Below, piece by piece: positions 36,442-47,313 of a stretch of 64,000 nt of DNA. The notes below the pieces were generated by a model. It had not been told where the DNA came from and did no database searches. It worked only from the letters and a program-made list of their open reading frames with translations. The first letter of the stretch is position 1. Every line of letters starts with the position of its first letter. The DNA is from Strongylocentrotus droebachiensis (lineage: Eukaryota > Echinodermata > Echinoidea > Camarodonta > Strongylocentrotidae), in contig JAVYIG010000703.1 in assembly GCA_035222895.1 (NCBI GenBank), positions 372,001 through 436,000 of the forward strand, read 5' to 3'. The position numbers were made by a program, and so were the translations under genes.

Positions 36442-37655
36442 ATAAGTAAGTCAATAAAAGAGTATGTTCTGCACAATAAAAACAATGTGTGTCCCTATTG
36501 TACAACGTAATGTCCCCTCATTTTGTAATAGTTAATTTACCCATTCACATAATGGAACTACCTGCCCGATGAAGCCAGTGGCCTGTGACCCCTGAGCACT
36601 TAACACCGTGTGGGAGTCAGTTTGTGGCAACTTCTTTTATGAGACAAATACAAGCAAACGTTTCCATATACTTCACCCTCAGGGTTTCCTTTGGCATTCT
36701 CTTGTCCAACAGTACTCATTGTAACAGCGTGTCTATAGTCTGATGTGGACCTGGAAGCTGTTGTTGAACTGATGTAGGAACGGTGACGTTATGAGCATTA
36801 CTAAGACCAACTGCAATGACGACTAGACAACAATGCCATTGCGATGATACCAATGAGTGGTTCAACCTTTAATAAAAGATAGAACAGATAAAACAAATTA
36901 TCAGCATGGCTGATATACATATGCATCACGCAATTAAAACAATGAAGTTTGATGTAACAAACTGTCTTCCAAATGCATAGCACCGAATAATAACAATAAA
37001 TGACATTATTATCCTTGATTCCTGTTCCAAAATAATCACTCCATTCTTCTGTATGCCTACCCTTGTCATGCAAATTGACCTGACCTATGTCTTGTATGAC
37101 TGCAAATGATGTTCTATTGGGTAGATTTTCCTGCATGTTTCCCAGTCGTTGACCCTGCATTCATAGAAGGTGATTTATCAGTAATATAGCCAAAGTGGAC
37201 GAATAGGACCTCAGCCTTAGTCTATCCAGAAGAAAGAGTTCGTTGAATAGGACGTTCAGTAACACAATTGATGGATAGATTTCGCGGTTAGCTGGCGTTG
37301 AAAAGGCTCATTCAGGTTCACATGCAGGCACACATGAAAGAACAACAGTAATGCAAACATTTAGTTCCACGATAGTATATACATGGGACTGTAGATAAGT
37401 TCTGGAAAATTTTACGTCAGCGCAAACGAAATCAGATCCAAAGTTCAACATTTGTACCTTATACTTTTGTCCCAAGGATGCTTCTGGCCGATCCTTGTAG
37501 CTGCCGTCAGATCAACACATAGTTTGGAGTCAGTGTTTTCCGTTGTATCAATGGAAGAAAAATTATTTTTTTCCAGAAAATCTTGTCACCATGCACGTCA
37601 CCATGTCACAATCTCAAGATGCTCAAGATTGCATCTTGCTTATGATTTTTTTCAG
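36442..37655. other. Sequence preceding the first visible mitofusin exon
   Basis: Holds the second copy of the 90-bp dispersed repeat (about 37001-37087) but no recognised coding exon. By position it should be intron of the mitofusin gene, or lie upstream of it if an exon was missed. The branch/pyrimidine region TGATTTTTTTCAG directly precedes the exon. Confidence 0.5.
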
Positions 37656-37782
37656 GCATCTCTGCAGCATCTCAGTTGGTATCCGATGAAAAGCTGATAA
37701 AGGTAAAGGAATTAAGTGGGCAGGTTCGAGTTATCCAAGCTGCACTGGAGAGAAAACACATGAAAGTAGCATTCTTTGGCAG
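37656..37782 (+). CDS. MFN: Mitofusin exon (before the GTPase P-loop)
   Basis: Mitofusins are dynamin-family GTPases of the mitochondrial outer membrane that tether and fuse mitochondria. This 127-nt internal exon follows TTTTTTTCAG and ends in AG before GTGAGAA. Read from 37658 it gives ISAASQLVSDEKLIKVKELS, a hydrophilic helical stretch, then ERKHMKVAFFG and the first two bases of an Arg codon. HMKVAFFGRTSNGKST is the conserved start of the mitofusin GTPase domain, completed by the exon at 43425. The splice joins in phase 2 and restores the motif exactly. Earlier exons encoding the N-terminus were not found in the window. Whether the species has one mitofusin or two cannot be told, so the symbol is generic. 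Confidence 0.9.
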
Positions 37783-37784
37783 GT

Positions 37785-37990
37785 GAGAATGAGAATGACA
37801 ATGATAATGACAGCGTTTGTGACATGGACGATGCCAATTACTTGGAGAATGAGAATGACAAAGACAAATAAACAAATAAGAATAACAATGAGAAGGTCAA
37901 AGAGAATAAAAAATAATAATACAAAATGGCAATGGTGATGGTCATGATATGATATTGATGATGATGACAGTGATAATGACAATGACATTT
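37785..37990. repeat. GAGAATGACAATGA-type imperfect microsatellite
   Basis: Begins immediately inside the intron after the exon donor site. Repeats of (A)ATGA(C/G) with interruptions continue to about 37990 and generate several meaningless minus-strand frames. Confidence 0.8.
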
Positions 37991-38215
37991 ATTTTCATAG
38001 CACTCGTAAGCTGAGTATGGAGAATGATAGCATCTTTTTTTGTTATCTTGATAAGTTTTATTGGTCAGAAAGCACAATGATTTACAAAATATGCGTTACA
38101 TCGTTTTGCAGAAAAATAATGAATTATCATATTGTTTCACACTTACAATCTTGTGGTTTCACATTTCAGTGTAATTTCAGTGTAACATTAAAAAACATAG
38201 CATGATACTTTTGTA

Positions 38216-38350
38216 TACCCCGGCCGCACAGACGATACGACCATCAGACCGACACTAAATGGAAAGAGAGAGGCCAAGAAGTAATGAACATTTATAGCCC
38301 CTCCCTTCCCCGCCGGTCCGTAGTCGGCCCGGCCGTACCGCCGGGGCATA
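38216..38350. mobile_element. Short MITE-like element with CCCCGGC ends
   Basis: TACCCCGGCCG at the left and CGCCGGGGCATA at the right are inverted, with TA at both borders. The interior includes GGTCCGTAGTCGGCCCGGCC and is GC-rich compared with the flanks. It is about 135 bp with no coding capacity. The end match is short, so the call is tentative. Confidence 0.5.
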
Positions 38351-38496
38351 ACACATGATATAATCTGACCTTTTATATTACATAATAGAACATAGTACAT
38401 CAAATACACCATAACATGAATAAAACAAACAAATGTAACAAAAACAAATAAATCTATCCCCTGAACCGTTTTGCACATAATATTTAACATTTATCA

Positions 38497-39761
38497 TTAT
38501 GCAACGCGGAAATACTTGTTGATGTTTTGCCATTTTGCCATATGCTTCCCAAATTTGTTTGTCTTTTTTGGAATATCTTCTTCAGTGGATTTATAAGACA
38601 AAATGTAATTATTAAATTGTTTCAAACTAGGTATACTCTCTTGATATTTACAACGTAGAATGAACTGTTTACCAAGTGAAATAAGAAAATTAAAAGCTGA
38701 GGTGGCTTGACTTGTTGGTTCAGTAATTCCAAATAAAATGATTTTGCCTGTATGAAAATAATCGGGATTAAAATCAGTCACTCTTCTGCGTAGCGCATTC
38801 CAAAAGGCTGCAATCTTAGGACATGTAAAAATAAATGGTCCATTGTCTCGGGTGTCGCATTACAAAAAGAGCACAGCAAGCTATTTTTTCTTCCTATACG
38901 TGCCAGCCATTCATTAGTTGGGATTAGATTATTCAAAATGTTAAAGTGCGTAATTCGGAGTCAATTGTAAACATTTGCTGGTAGAGTGAAGAGATTTGAC
39001 ACTTTTTGCTCATTCATATTATACAGCTCATTGAAACGAGTAAATACTTTGACATTTATGGTTTATTAAGTCTTAGAAAAGTACGATAGAGTTGCTTCGT
39101 CATTATGTTATGGATTTGTTTATATTCGGAATCACAGAAAATAGTAGGAAAATCTCTTAGATCTTTAACGAGATGGTGATAGTTTTGCTGCAAAAAGAAA
39201 TGCTTCCATGCTCCTGGTATCTTTTTTATAACAATCTAGCAATACAAAATGCTCAGTGAATTTTAAATCCATTTCTTCACAGTCTTGCCATCGAAGTGGA
39301 CGTCTAAATTCATCTAACATACATGCAATTTTTACAAAACCCTTTTGGTTTTTTATTTCTGGTTTAAATATAGATTTTCCGTTTAATATGATAGATTTGT
39401 TATTCCAGATACATTGGTTAGCAATATCGGTTTTTCTATTCAAAAGACTCCATGTTTCTAAAATTTCCCTGAACCATTTTGACACTTCAATGTTTAAATA
39501 TTTCATATCAAAATTACAATAACAAATATATTCTCCGCCAACTGGTGACAATTATAATTCTAAACATATGTTTTTCCAACCTATAGAATTTGACATGAAT
39601 AGTCTTGTCACCCATTCAATTTTCTGAGCTTGAAGAATCGATTTAATACAAGTCATCTTTAAACCTTCCTCATTGTACTCTAAGAATGATAGTATGATAT
39701 GCCAATTATCCATCTTATCAGCTTTTGTTGCACTCCATAGGAAGTGTTCTGTATGAGGCAT
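38497..39761 (-). pseudogene. LINE ORF2 C-terminal fragment (L1/Tx1-like)
   Basis: Minus-strand frames in order: 39761-39552 (GLKMTCIKSILQAQKIEWVT, the post-RT segment); 39551-39165 (FREILETWSLLNRKTD, QCIWNNKSIILNGKSIF and WQDCEEMD, typical of L1/Tx1 C-terminal regions); near 38995-38790 in an interrupted frame, a zf-RVT-type block with NEWLARIGRKN, LLCSFCNATPETMDHLF; and 38781-38497 (LISLGKQFILRCKYQE), the terminal segment. Several frame breaks separate the pieces. This is a 5'-truncated retrotransposon copy in the mitofusin intron, opposite to the gene. Confidence 0.85.
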
Positions 39762-39823
39762 GGATTATGTAAAACTATTGAATTTTACTTTGAATGGAAT
39801 AGATTAAAAAGCTAAATGCCCGT

Positions 39824-40740
39824 TAGCCTCTTGTCAATGGCCCTGGCGCTGTTGGAGTCCGTAAATTCTGGCGAGCGAAGCGAGCCAAATACGAAGCACT
39901 TGCTCCGAGGGGCCTCTTAACAAGTGATCTGAATTTCTTTTGTTTTTCATTGTTTGGCAAATTTTCCGACCCAACTGAAGTTCGGTGAAAATGATCCAAT
40001 CAGAGAGAGCTACTATGACGTAATATATACCGCTCTGTGCGGATTTCCTCCGTGAGAATGAGACCGACCGCCTATCTCCCGGGGCTTTCATGCATAATTC
40101 AGTAGAAAATCGGGTCTCATTAAGATCACTTGTTAATGGGGCTTTCACATATACACTCCGGGGCCCATACGGCGAGTAAAAACAGACATTTTGGGAATTT
40201 TCGGCCGGTGTCCGGCCGGTTGCCGTAAAGTTCCTACGGGCGCCGTGACAGATTTTTAAGCCGTACGGGCGCCGTGGTGCTGAGTTGGCTGCTCCCAATT
40301 CTCCCGACATTTGTATCTAACCGTTAGGCCGTAGAAAGCCCGTAAAGGGCCCGTAGGGCACCTTACGGGTCCCTTGCGGGCTCCGGACGGTGCCCGGACA
40401 AGCCCCTCACGATTTTGGGGGTCAATTCTCATGAAAAATCTCTACGTGGTGCTCAAGGGTTCCGTACGTATACCCTACGGCTCCCTCACGGGCCCCTCAA
40501 GAGCCCCGGGTGATATGCATAACAACAGGCGTCTGCCGTCCGGGGGCCATTTAAAATTAATATTGCCCGTGCGGGTCCTTCACGGCGGCATCTCGAAATG
40601 TACAACGCAGTTTTATATACAGGAGGTGCGGATACCAGAGGACACATACAGAGTGAGTCAGAAACAATGTCCCACTTTTAAAAAGTTATATTGTTTGAAG
40701 TATGAATATTTAATTATGAGTTTCAAGATATCCTCCCATT
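39824..40740 (+). repeat. Left inverted arm of element A
   Basis: Contains GCGAGCGAAGCGAGC near the end, repeated GGCCGT, CCGTAGGG and CGGGCGCCGT blocks, and the inner AT-rich segment AGAGTGAGTCAGAAACAATG to TTTAATTATGAGTTTC. The 158- and 132-codon ORFs here come from repeat sequence. Confidence 0.75.
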
Positions 40741-40910
40741 TAGGTACCATTTTCATTCGAATCTCTGCATGACTGAACATCAGACAATCTTTACAACACC
40801 GCCAGATCTCACTTGCGCCAAGTTGCTATAGAGGAGGAAAAAAATAATGTTTTAAACAAAGACAGCCATTTATTTTCAATTATCCAATTAGCCAGAGAGA
40901 AAATAACACA

Positions 40911-40990
40911 AAAACACACGCACACGCACACACATACACACACGCACACACACACACACACGCACATGCACAGGCACACGCACACAAATG
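40911..40990. repeat. (CA)n microsatellite
   Basis: ACACACGC-type dinucleotide repeat with CG and TA interruptions. The Thr/His-rich and Cys/Val-rich ORFs here are artefacts. Confidence 0.95.
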
Positions 40991-41029
40991 AGCATTCCAT
41001 TCCCGACAAGGCCCACCCAGGCGCGGACC

Positions 41030-41280
41030 CAGGATTTCTTAGGGAAGGGGGCCCACCTTTTTGTTTTTTTGCTCCCGAAAATTTAATAAATCGCGCCGGT
41101 CGAAAAGTCGGTCAGTGGGGGGGGGGGGGGGGGGGGGGGGTGGGGGGGGTATAGCACATTTCATTTTTGTTGGTCCTCGAAAATTTTAAAATTTGCACCC
41201 CCAAAAAAGGTAAAAATCACGTGTTTTTTACATGATTTTTTTTCTCAAGGTTTTTTTTCCCCCTGGATCCGCCACTGGGC
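41030..41280. repeat. Dispersed repeat with poly-G run
   Basis: GCGCGGACCCAGGATTTCTT leads into GGGAAGGGGGCCC, then a G run near 41118-41150. The block ends with CCCTGGATCCGCCACTGGGC. The paired 'GCGGACCCAGGATT ... ATCCGCCACTG' ends suggest one old dispersed element with poly-G expanded inside. Confidence 0.55.
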
Positions 41281-41380
41281 CCACCCAAGCTTTTACTTTT
41301 TGTCGGGAATTCTTCTTATCATACGAACAGTTGAGTGGCCGCTGTCCTCTTGGTGCGTATTGGCGGATGTTGTGCTTTAT

Positions 41381-41450
41381 GATGATGATGATGATGATGA
41401 TAACGATGATGATGATGATGATGATAACGATGATGATGATGATGATGAAG
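41381..41450. repeat. (GAT)n microsatellite
   Basis: Trinucleotide ATG/GAT repeat with AACGATG interruptions, coding poly-Met in one frame. Not a gene. Confidence 0.95.
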
Positions 41451-41953
41451 ATTAAAGGTATTACAAAGTTTTGGGAAATTTTGAAAAATGGGTGGATAGT
41501 GATTCTTTACAATTTTGATATATTTGGATGCCCCTGTGGATGTATTAAAAGCACTACAAATTTTAGCCCCTAAAACACTTCTGCTTTTGAGAAAAATCGA
41601 ATATAAAGATTTACCGGTACTCCCGGTAAATTTTTAAATTTTTAAAATAGCTCCTACGGCCGTACAATGGTAGCTGCGACCATGAAAATCTCAGAATATG
41701 TAGTTGTGGTATATTATTTCCGAACGGGAATAGCTAATCGGTCGATTTTAGTCAAGAAACATTGTTTTAAAGCTTAATTACTATCATGACAATGATGATG
41801 ATGATGACATGATGGTGGTAGTGAATGTGTACAAAAGGGAAATATTTTTAGGGTTATGCCACTTAAACATTCAGCGATCTTGATAAAAAATCAATGCTCA
41901 ATCAAAAAGGGGTTATTATGAAACAATTGTCACCGTGTGTGTTGTGTGTGCCC

Positions 41954-42558
41954 ATATTGCTCCGATTGTCTCATTTTCGCTCGCGTGAACATTGCCAGCA
42001 CAAACCACTGACCTCTACCTCCTGTACGGATCATCGCCCATTCCCATTCATTATACGTTACGTACTAAAAGGCTGTATTGTCTGACTGTTCATGAATATT
42101 CATGTTTTTGCTTACCTCGGCTAAATGTTTGCTTTTACTAAATTGAAAAATTACGGTGGGGGGTTGGATGAAATGGACATAATGAAATAGGCAGAAGTGA
42201 TCTATGATAATTTATGCTTTTTATGTTTCGTGTGCTCGACCTATAATCTTCAAATCGCTTGGCAAACGGAGTCCAAAGTTAGACTTGTTTCACATGTGTA
42301 TTATAGGCAATGACGAGCTTGCAACCTATTTTGAAAAATTACGGTGGGTGAACTTTCAAAAGTCAATGAGACATGAGGGCTCCAATGAAAGAGCTAGTGA
42401 TAACGCACGTCGGGGTGGATGTGCTTTTCGTTTAAACAAAAAATGAATTTTTAACGATTTTTAAAAAAAACGTCCATAGGCTAACATGTTAGGCTGCTGC
42501 CTCTGACCATGCTCTGACGATAGGGGGCGTTGTGAAATGAGACTAAACGGAGCAATAT
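41954..42558. mobile_element. MITE with TTGCTCCG ends and TA target, copy 1
   Basis: TA-TTGCTCCGATTGTCTCATTT at the left pairs with AAATGAGACTAAACGGAGCA(A)-TA at the right. It lies between GT-rich sequences, as if it had inserted into a GT microsatellite. A second, inverted copy is at 46455-47143. Shared interior landmarks include CATGAATATTCATG, CTATGATAATTTATGC and GGGTGGATGTGCTTTTCG. No transposase frame. Confidence 0.8.
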
Positions 42559-42685
42559 GTGCGTGTGTGCATGTGTGTGTGAGTGTGTGTGTGTGTGGGG
42601 GTTGTCTGTGCGTGTGTGCGTGTGTGTGTGTGTGTGTGGTTGCGTGGGTGTGTGTGGTGTGCGCGTGTCTGAGTGTCTTTGTTCA
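42557..42685. repeat. (GT)n microsatellite
   Basis: GTGTGTGC/GTGTGG-type repeat directly right of the MITE; the Cys/Val-rich ORF here is an artefact. Confidence 0.9.
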
Positions 42686-42809
42686 ATGCACTGTTTTATT
42701 CCTCACCCAGTAACATGGCAGATCTGGCAGTCTTGTGAAGATTGTCTGATATTCAGTGATGCATGCAGAGATTCAAATGAAAATTGTTAACTAAATGTTC
42801 AGGGAGGAT

Positions 42810-43336
42810 AACTCTATCAATATATATCATGAAACCCATGATTAAATAGTCATATTTCAAACAATCCAACTTTTAAAAAGTGAGACATTTTTTCTGACTC
42901 ACTCTGTAGTTCAGTGCACCGCACGGGAACCGGCCGGCCGCCTTGAGGACCCTGGCCGGGCCCCGACAGGGCACCTTCCGGGAGCCATCGGTACACCTGC
43001 TCATCGGACGGAGCCCGTAAGGTTACCGGCCGGCACTCGGCCGACACCCTGCCGACACCCTTACGGCCGCCTTGCATTTCACTCGACCAATTTTCTACGG
43101 GCACCTCCCGGGCGCCGCAGAATATGTGACCACACATGCCGTAAAGTGAAAATTGGACGGTTCCCGTACGGTCTCTAAATCCACGACAAGCCGCCAGGTA
43201 GGGAAAATCGTACGGGGCCCGGTTTATATGTGACCTAGGCATAAGAGGCCCTCGGCGCAAGCGCCTAGTTTCTAGCTCGCTTCGCTCGCCAGAATTTACG
43301 GACTCCAACATCGCCAGGGCCATCGACAAGAGGCTA
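42810..43336 (-). repeat. Right inverted arm of element A
   Basis: Reverse-complement partner of the left arm, about 0.5 kb against 0.9 kb on the left, so the arms differ by deletions. GCTCGCTTCGCTCGCCAGAA near 43276 is the clearest match. Confidence 0.75.
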
Positions 43337-43424
43337 CATGTCCGTGTACTTCAGTATAATACCTTTGCCCAGTTTTTGTTTACATGAAGAAATCTAACGT
43401 GTACATTCTTGGAATCTTTTGCAG

Positions 43425-43590
43425 AACCAGTAATGGTAAGAGTACAGTGATCAACGCGATGTTAAGGAATAAGGTGCTGCCCACGGGTATTGGCCACACC
43501 ACAGACTGCTTCCTGAGTGTCCAGGGATGTGATGAAGTGGATAACGGTTACATGACCCGACAAAACAGCTCAGATAAAATTAGTCTATCT
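43425..43590 (+). CDS. MFN: Mitofusin exon (GTPase G1 and G2 region)
   Basis: A 166-nt exon after TGGAATCTTTTGCAG. Its first base completes the Arg codon begun at 37781-37782. It encodes TSNGKSTVINAML, completing the P-loop GxxxxGKST, then VLPTGIGHTTDCFLSVQG, where the GHTT threonine is the G2 switch residue. It ends QNSSDKISLS before the donor GTAAGTACT, phase 0. Length and motif spacing match animal mitofusins. The next expected segment, with the G3 DxPG motif, was not found by eye in the remaining 20 kb. The open frame from 43384 is artificial, since it includes intron. Confidence 0.95.
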
Positions 43591-44210
43591 GTAAGTACTA
43601 GTGTTGAGGCAGGATGGTGTACTATTTGTTTTAACCTGTTGAATACTGAATTCTCTCATTGCAATAAGCTCGATACCAGTACAGGTTTACTCGGTTCCCG
43701 TAAGAAATGAGTACACAAAGTGTCCTTACCAGTTTTGAGATTACTGCAGGTTCGGCATTCATGTATAGGGCCCATATTTACCAGGCCCGTATTAATATTG
43801 ATCCCCGGGTGATGGATTTAAGGGCAGAAGGGGATCCATGAACAGGCGACATAGCCCTGAAAAAAGGAGTTTAATATTTTGTTTCTTCAAATGGGTGTTG
43901 ATGCAGGACTCCGCACAATTTCTTGTAACAAATAGTGCTTCTAATTATAGAAATCTGAGAGGTTGAGACTTCAGATTTGGGTTCCTACATGCATCAGACC
44001 CATGTTAGTATTGGTTGGGGGTGTGAAGAACTATTTGATCACACAAAATGGCTAAGAGATAATGATTAAGACAGTCAAGACATCAGTGTGTGGGCAGGAA
44101 TTCACACTAAGTTTTATCTCAGGGGTCCATTTTGAAAAGTGTATGGTGTGTATGCATGGAGCCCTTGTAGGTGTTGGTCACTGATTTAGGCGTGTAAAGC
44201 TGTAAAGGGT
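43591..44210. other. Mitofusin intron, unremarkable part
   Basis: Begins with the consensus donor GTAAGTACT. No repeats or exons recognised before the inverted arm starting at 44211. Confidence 0.6.
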
Positions 44211-45000
44211 AAAGCAGGGCACCCACTTAGCCGAGTTGGTGCCTCGAGTTGTGGCGAGCTGGCGCGAGCTTGAACGCGTGTGAACTCGCGTGATTTCGCT
44301 AGAAATTTACTATTTTTTGCGATATTTGCACGAGTGATCTTCGACGCAACATCGAGTTTCCTACGATGGATGTACGAGTGAACCGAGCATATTACGAGTC
44401 ACGCGAGCTCGGTATGAGTTGCGATGATTTGTGTACGACTTGTAGCTATCTACCAACGAGTTATCAAGATCTCCTAACAAGTGATTAGAGTTTTCTACGA
44501 GTAATATGCGATCAAGCGGCGGGAAATGCATCATTTTGGCCAGGGGCAGCCAAGCGACTTCCAATTTTTTTTTTTAGGGGGGGGGGGCAACAACAGAAAA
44601 GGGCACTTTCTGGAAAAAGGGCACCTTCAAAGGGAAATCACAACTGTCAAATATAATTGATGTTATACATTGCATTATACTCCTATACTATGATAACATT
44701 ATCAGGGATTATTTCAATATTTGTTGCACTTTGAACACAGTACAAGATATTGCTTTTGGGTGTGATGGAAAATCGATTTGCGAGCGAGAAAAAATTAAGA
44801 TTTGTGAGGTTGCAGTGCGAAAAATTACATCTTATAAAGGGGAAAAATCTAAATCCTGATGGGGTTATAAGCACATTCTCATAACGGAAGACTGAAAAGA
44901 CCTTTGATAAGTAACATAAATATATCATCAATAAATGCGAGTGAGCTTAGCGACGGAGCTTTGCATAGTGGGAGGTGCTCTTAGTCGCATGAAACTAGGG
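44211..45000 (+). repeat. Left arm of element B (ACTCG-rich outer part)
   Basis: Dense CGAGTT/ACTCG motifs from 44231 to 44500, then a G run and AAAAGGGCAC, then a segment pairing with 50100-50450 (TACAAGATATTG/CAATATCTTGTA, ATAACGGAAGACTGAAA). Confidence 0.7.
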
Positions 45001-45965
45001 GCGCGTATAATGATGAGAGGAAAAGGGGACACTTATCAGACAAGAAAAGTAGCTCGTGTCAAAGTATAAAGAGTAATTATCAGAGGTGAAAATGGGACAC
45101 CCTTTAAACCTTTAATAGAGGCATTTGCCAGGGATGAAAAAGGGCACTTATTAAAAGGGGCGTTTAGTTTATGAGGTGAAAAGGGGCATTTATGAAAAGG
45201 GGATAATGCCCTTATTAGAAAGGAAAGGGGCACGTATCATCGTTGAAAGGGAAATTATCAGAGGTGAAAAGGGGCTTGTAACACATATGAAAAGGAAGAA
45301 TGACCAGATATGAAAAGGGCACTTATGGGAATGAAAAAGGGGTACCGACCAGATTTTAATAGGGGCATTTATCACAAGTGAAGGGGGCACTCATCAGTGC
45401 TCCATGCAAGAACAGATCCATTAGGTTAATGGACTATCTAACAGTTTTATCATTCTATTATAGTTATATAAATCTTTGATTTTTTTTATATCCTTTTATT
45501 GTTCTGTGATGATTCGCGGAAACAAACTTATCTGAAGGGAAAAGGAGTAACTTTTCGTACCTGAAAAGGGTCATTTACCAGAGATGAAAAGGGGCATTTA
45601 TGAGAAGGAGAAGGGGCTAAAAAAAATAAAGGGGTACTTATCATTAGAAAGAGGGGCAATTATTGGAAAAGGGGCACTTGTCAAGTAAAAGAGGCACCCT
45701 TTAAATCTTAATTGGGCAAGTTGTCAAAGGTAAAGGGAACACTTATCAAAATTGAAAAGGGGCACTTCTTGTTCCTAAAGAGTGCAACTTATGATAAATG
45801 AAAATGGACACTTTTTCAAAAGGAAAATGGGAACTTGTCGAAGGAAAAGGGGCACTTTTTGAAACAAAAGGGGCACTTATGCCAAGGAGGGGCAATATTC
45901 AAAGGATATTGGATTTGAGAACATGGTCTAACTTGAGATATGTGAATGAAAAGGGGCACTTGTCA
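45000..45965. repeat. AAAAGGGGCACTTATCA minisatellite
   Basis: Units of roughly 20-35 bp built on GAAAAGGGGCACTTATCA, with many variants, occur from about 45015 to 45965 with a unique stretch near 45420-45540. Inverted relatives (CCCCTTTTCACCTCTGATAA type) lie at 49805-50060 in the right arm. The short ORFs across it are repeat artefacts. Confidence 0.8.
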
Positions 45966-46139
45966 AAGGAATGCTATATTTGTAGTTTTTTTATTTCATT
46001 TTTCTAAGCAATAAAACAAATACTTGCAATATTAAACGCCAACAATGTTATGACAAAAATCTTTTCATTTCTATTCTTATATTCGTAAATTGTCATAATG
46101 ACTCTTTAAAAGTACATGTATGCAATTCATAATTTGTCA

Positions 46140-46385
46140 TGTACATGTAAATTTACATCTTCCTATCTTCTGTTGTTCATGCTTCTACTCTCCGTTTTGT
46201 AATGTGTGCTGCCCAATCAATCTTACCATATTAACTATACTTATTTCGATATTGACAAATTAATTGTAACTGTATTTTATGTTTTAAATATGTTATAATT
46301 ATTTTAATTGTACACATGACCATTTCAGCCATGGTGCTGCGACTCATGTTTTGATAATAAACCTTGAATTGAATTGGATTGAAAT
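46140..46385 (+). mobile_element. LINE 3' end with TTGAATTGAATTG tail
   Basis: A 3'-terminal piece ending CATGGTGCTGCGACTCATG, AATAAACCTTGAATTGAATT. An AATAAA next to a short GAATT repeat is typical of CR1/L2-type LINE 3' ends. No coding remnant. Confidence 0.6.
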
Positions 46386-46454
46386 TATAAGAGGTGAAAG
46401 GAGCCGGAAGGGGCACCTTTACAAATTAATAAGGGCACTTGTCAAAGTAAAAGC

Positions 46455-47143
46455 ATATAGCTTCGTTTAGTCTCATTTGACAACGCCCCCTATCGTCGAA
46501 AAGCACATCCACCCCGACGTACGTTATCACTAGCTCTTTCATTGGAACCCTCATGTCCCATTGACTTTTGAAAGTTTATCCACCGTAATTTGGTCAAAAT
46601 AGGTCGCCAGCTCGCCATTGCCTATATAACACATGTGCAACAAGTCGAACTTTGGACGCAATTTACCACTCTATTGTAAGGTTATAAGTCAAGCACACGA
46701 AGGATAATAAGCATGAATTATCATAGATCAGTTCTAATTTGTTCATTATGTTTATTTCATCCAACCCCCACCATAATTTGTCCATTTAGTATAGGCAAGC
46801 ATTTTGCCGAGGTAAGCAAAAACATGAATATTCATGAACACCATGGACTATTCGATTATAACAGAGGGGTGCAATTGTGCACCACATCAAACTCCCCTAC
46901 TTTCAGTCAAGTATTTCATTGTATTATGTAGTTTAGTAGGTTTATTTTACTAACTGTTTAATTATCAGATATCAATGATAGTTTAAAGATATGGAAAAAG
47001 TTCTTGTATTTTATATTTAGCAAAGCAATCTCTCATACAAAATCACTATCAAGTGTCGTCTGATCCGCCGATTGCCGTCTGCTATATACGCGAACTAGCT
47101 ACGTTTGTGCTGGCAAAAATGAGACAACCGGAGCAATTAATAT
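46455..47143. mobile_element. MITE with TTGCTCCG ends, copy 2 (inverted)
   Basis: Reverse-orientation relative of 41954-42558. It reads TTTAGTCTCATTTGACAACG at the left and AAATGAGACAACCGGAGCAA at the right. AAGCACATCCACCCCGACGT, CATAGATCAG and CATGAATATTCATGAAC match copy 1 on the opposite strand. The copies have diverged by many substitutions and indels. Confidence 0.75.
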
Positions 47144-47313
47144 GGTGCAATTTTCGGGTACTTGAAGAATTAGGGGCACTGTCCCCCCCCCCCCCCCCCC
47201 CGGTCCCCAGGGAGGGCCGCATCTGATTTTGGCGCTCTCCAAAACAAAACATAGATGGATGCCAGAAGCATATTTGCTAAATCTGCTTGAGGAAGAACAT
47301 GTCTTGATCTTCT

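Larger units (their letters stand above)
39824..43336. mobile_element. Foldback element A with long GC-rich inverted arms
   Basis: The left end TAGCCTCTTGTCAATGGCCC, continuing through GGAGTCCGTAAATTCTGGCG and AGCGAAGCGAGC, pairs with the right end at 43336 read on the minus strand. Arm similarity resumes inside: TACAGAGTGAGTCAGAAA near 40648 pairs with the region near 42890. The arms are rich in CCGTACGG/GGCCGG motifs. Flanks ATGCCCGT and ATGTCCGT could be a 9-bp duplication with changes, or TA alone could be the target. The interior (40740-42810) has simple repeats and another MITE. The element ends 88 bp before the mitofusin exon. Confidence 0.8.

Noticed and set aside
40809..41154. Cys/Val- and Thr/His-rich ORFs
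   Set aside because: Dinucleotide CA/GT repeat translations.
43384..43424. ATG at 43384 as a start of the mitofusin exon frame
   Set aside because: A consensus acceptor at 43421-43424 and exact codon joining with the 37782 donor show that this part is intron.
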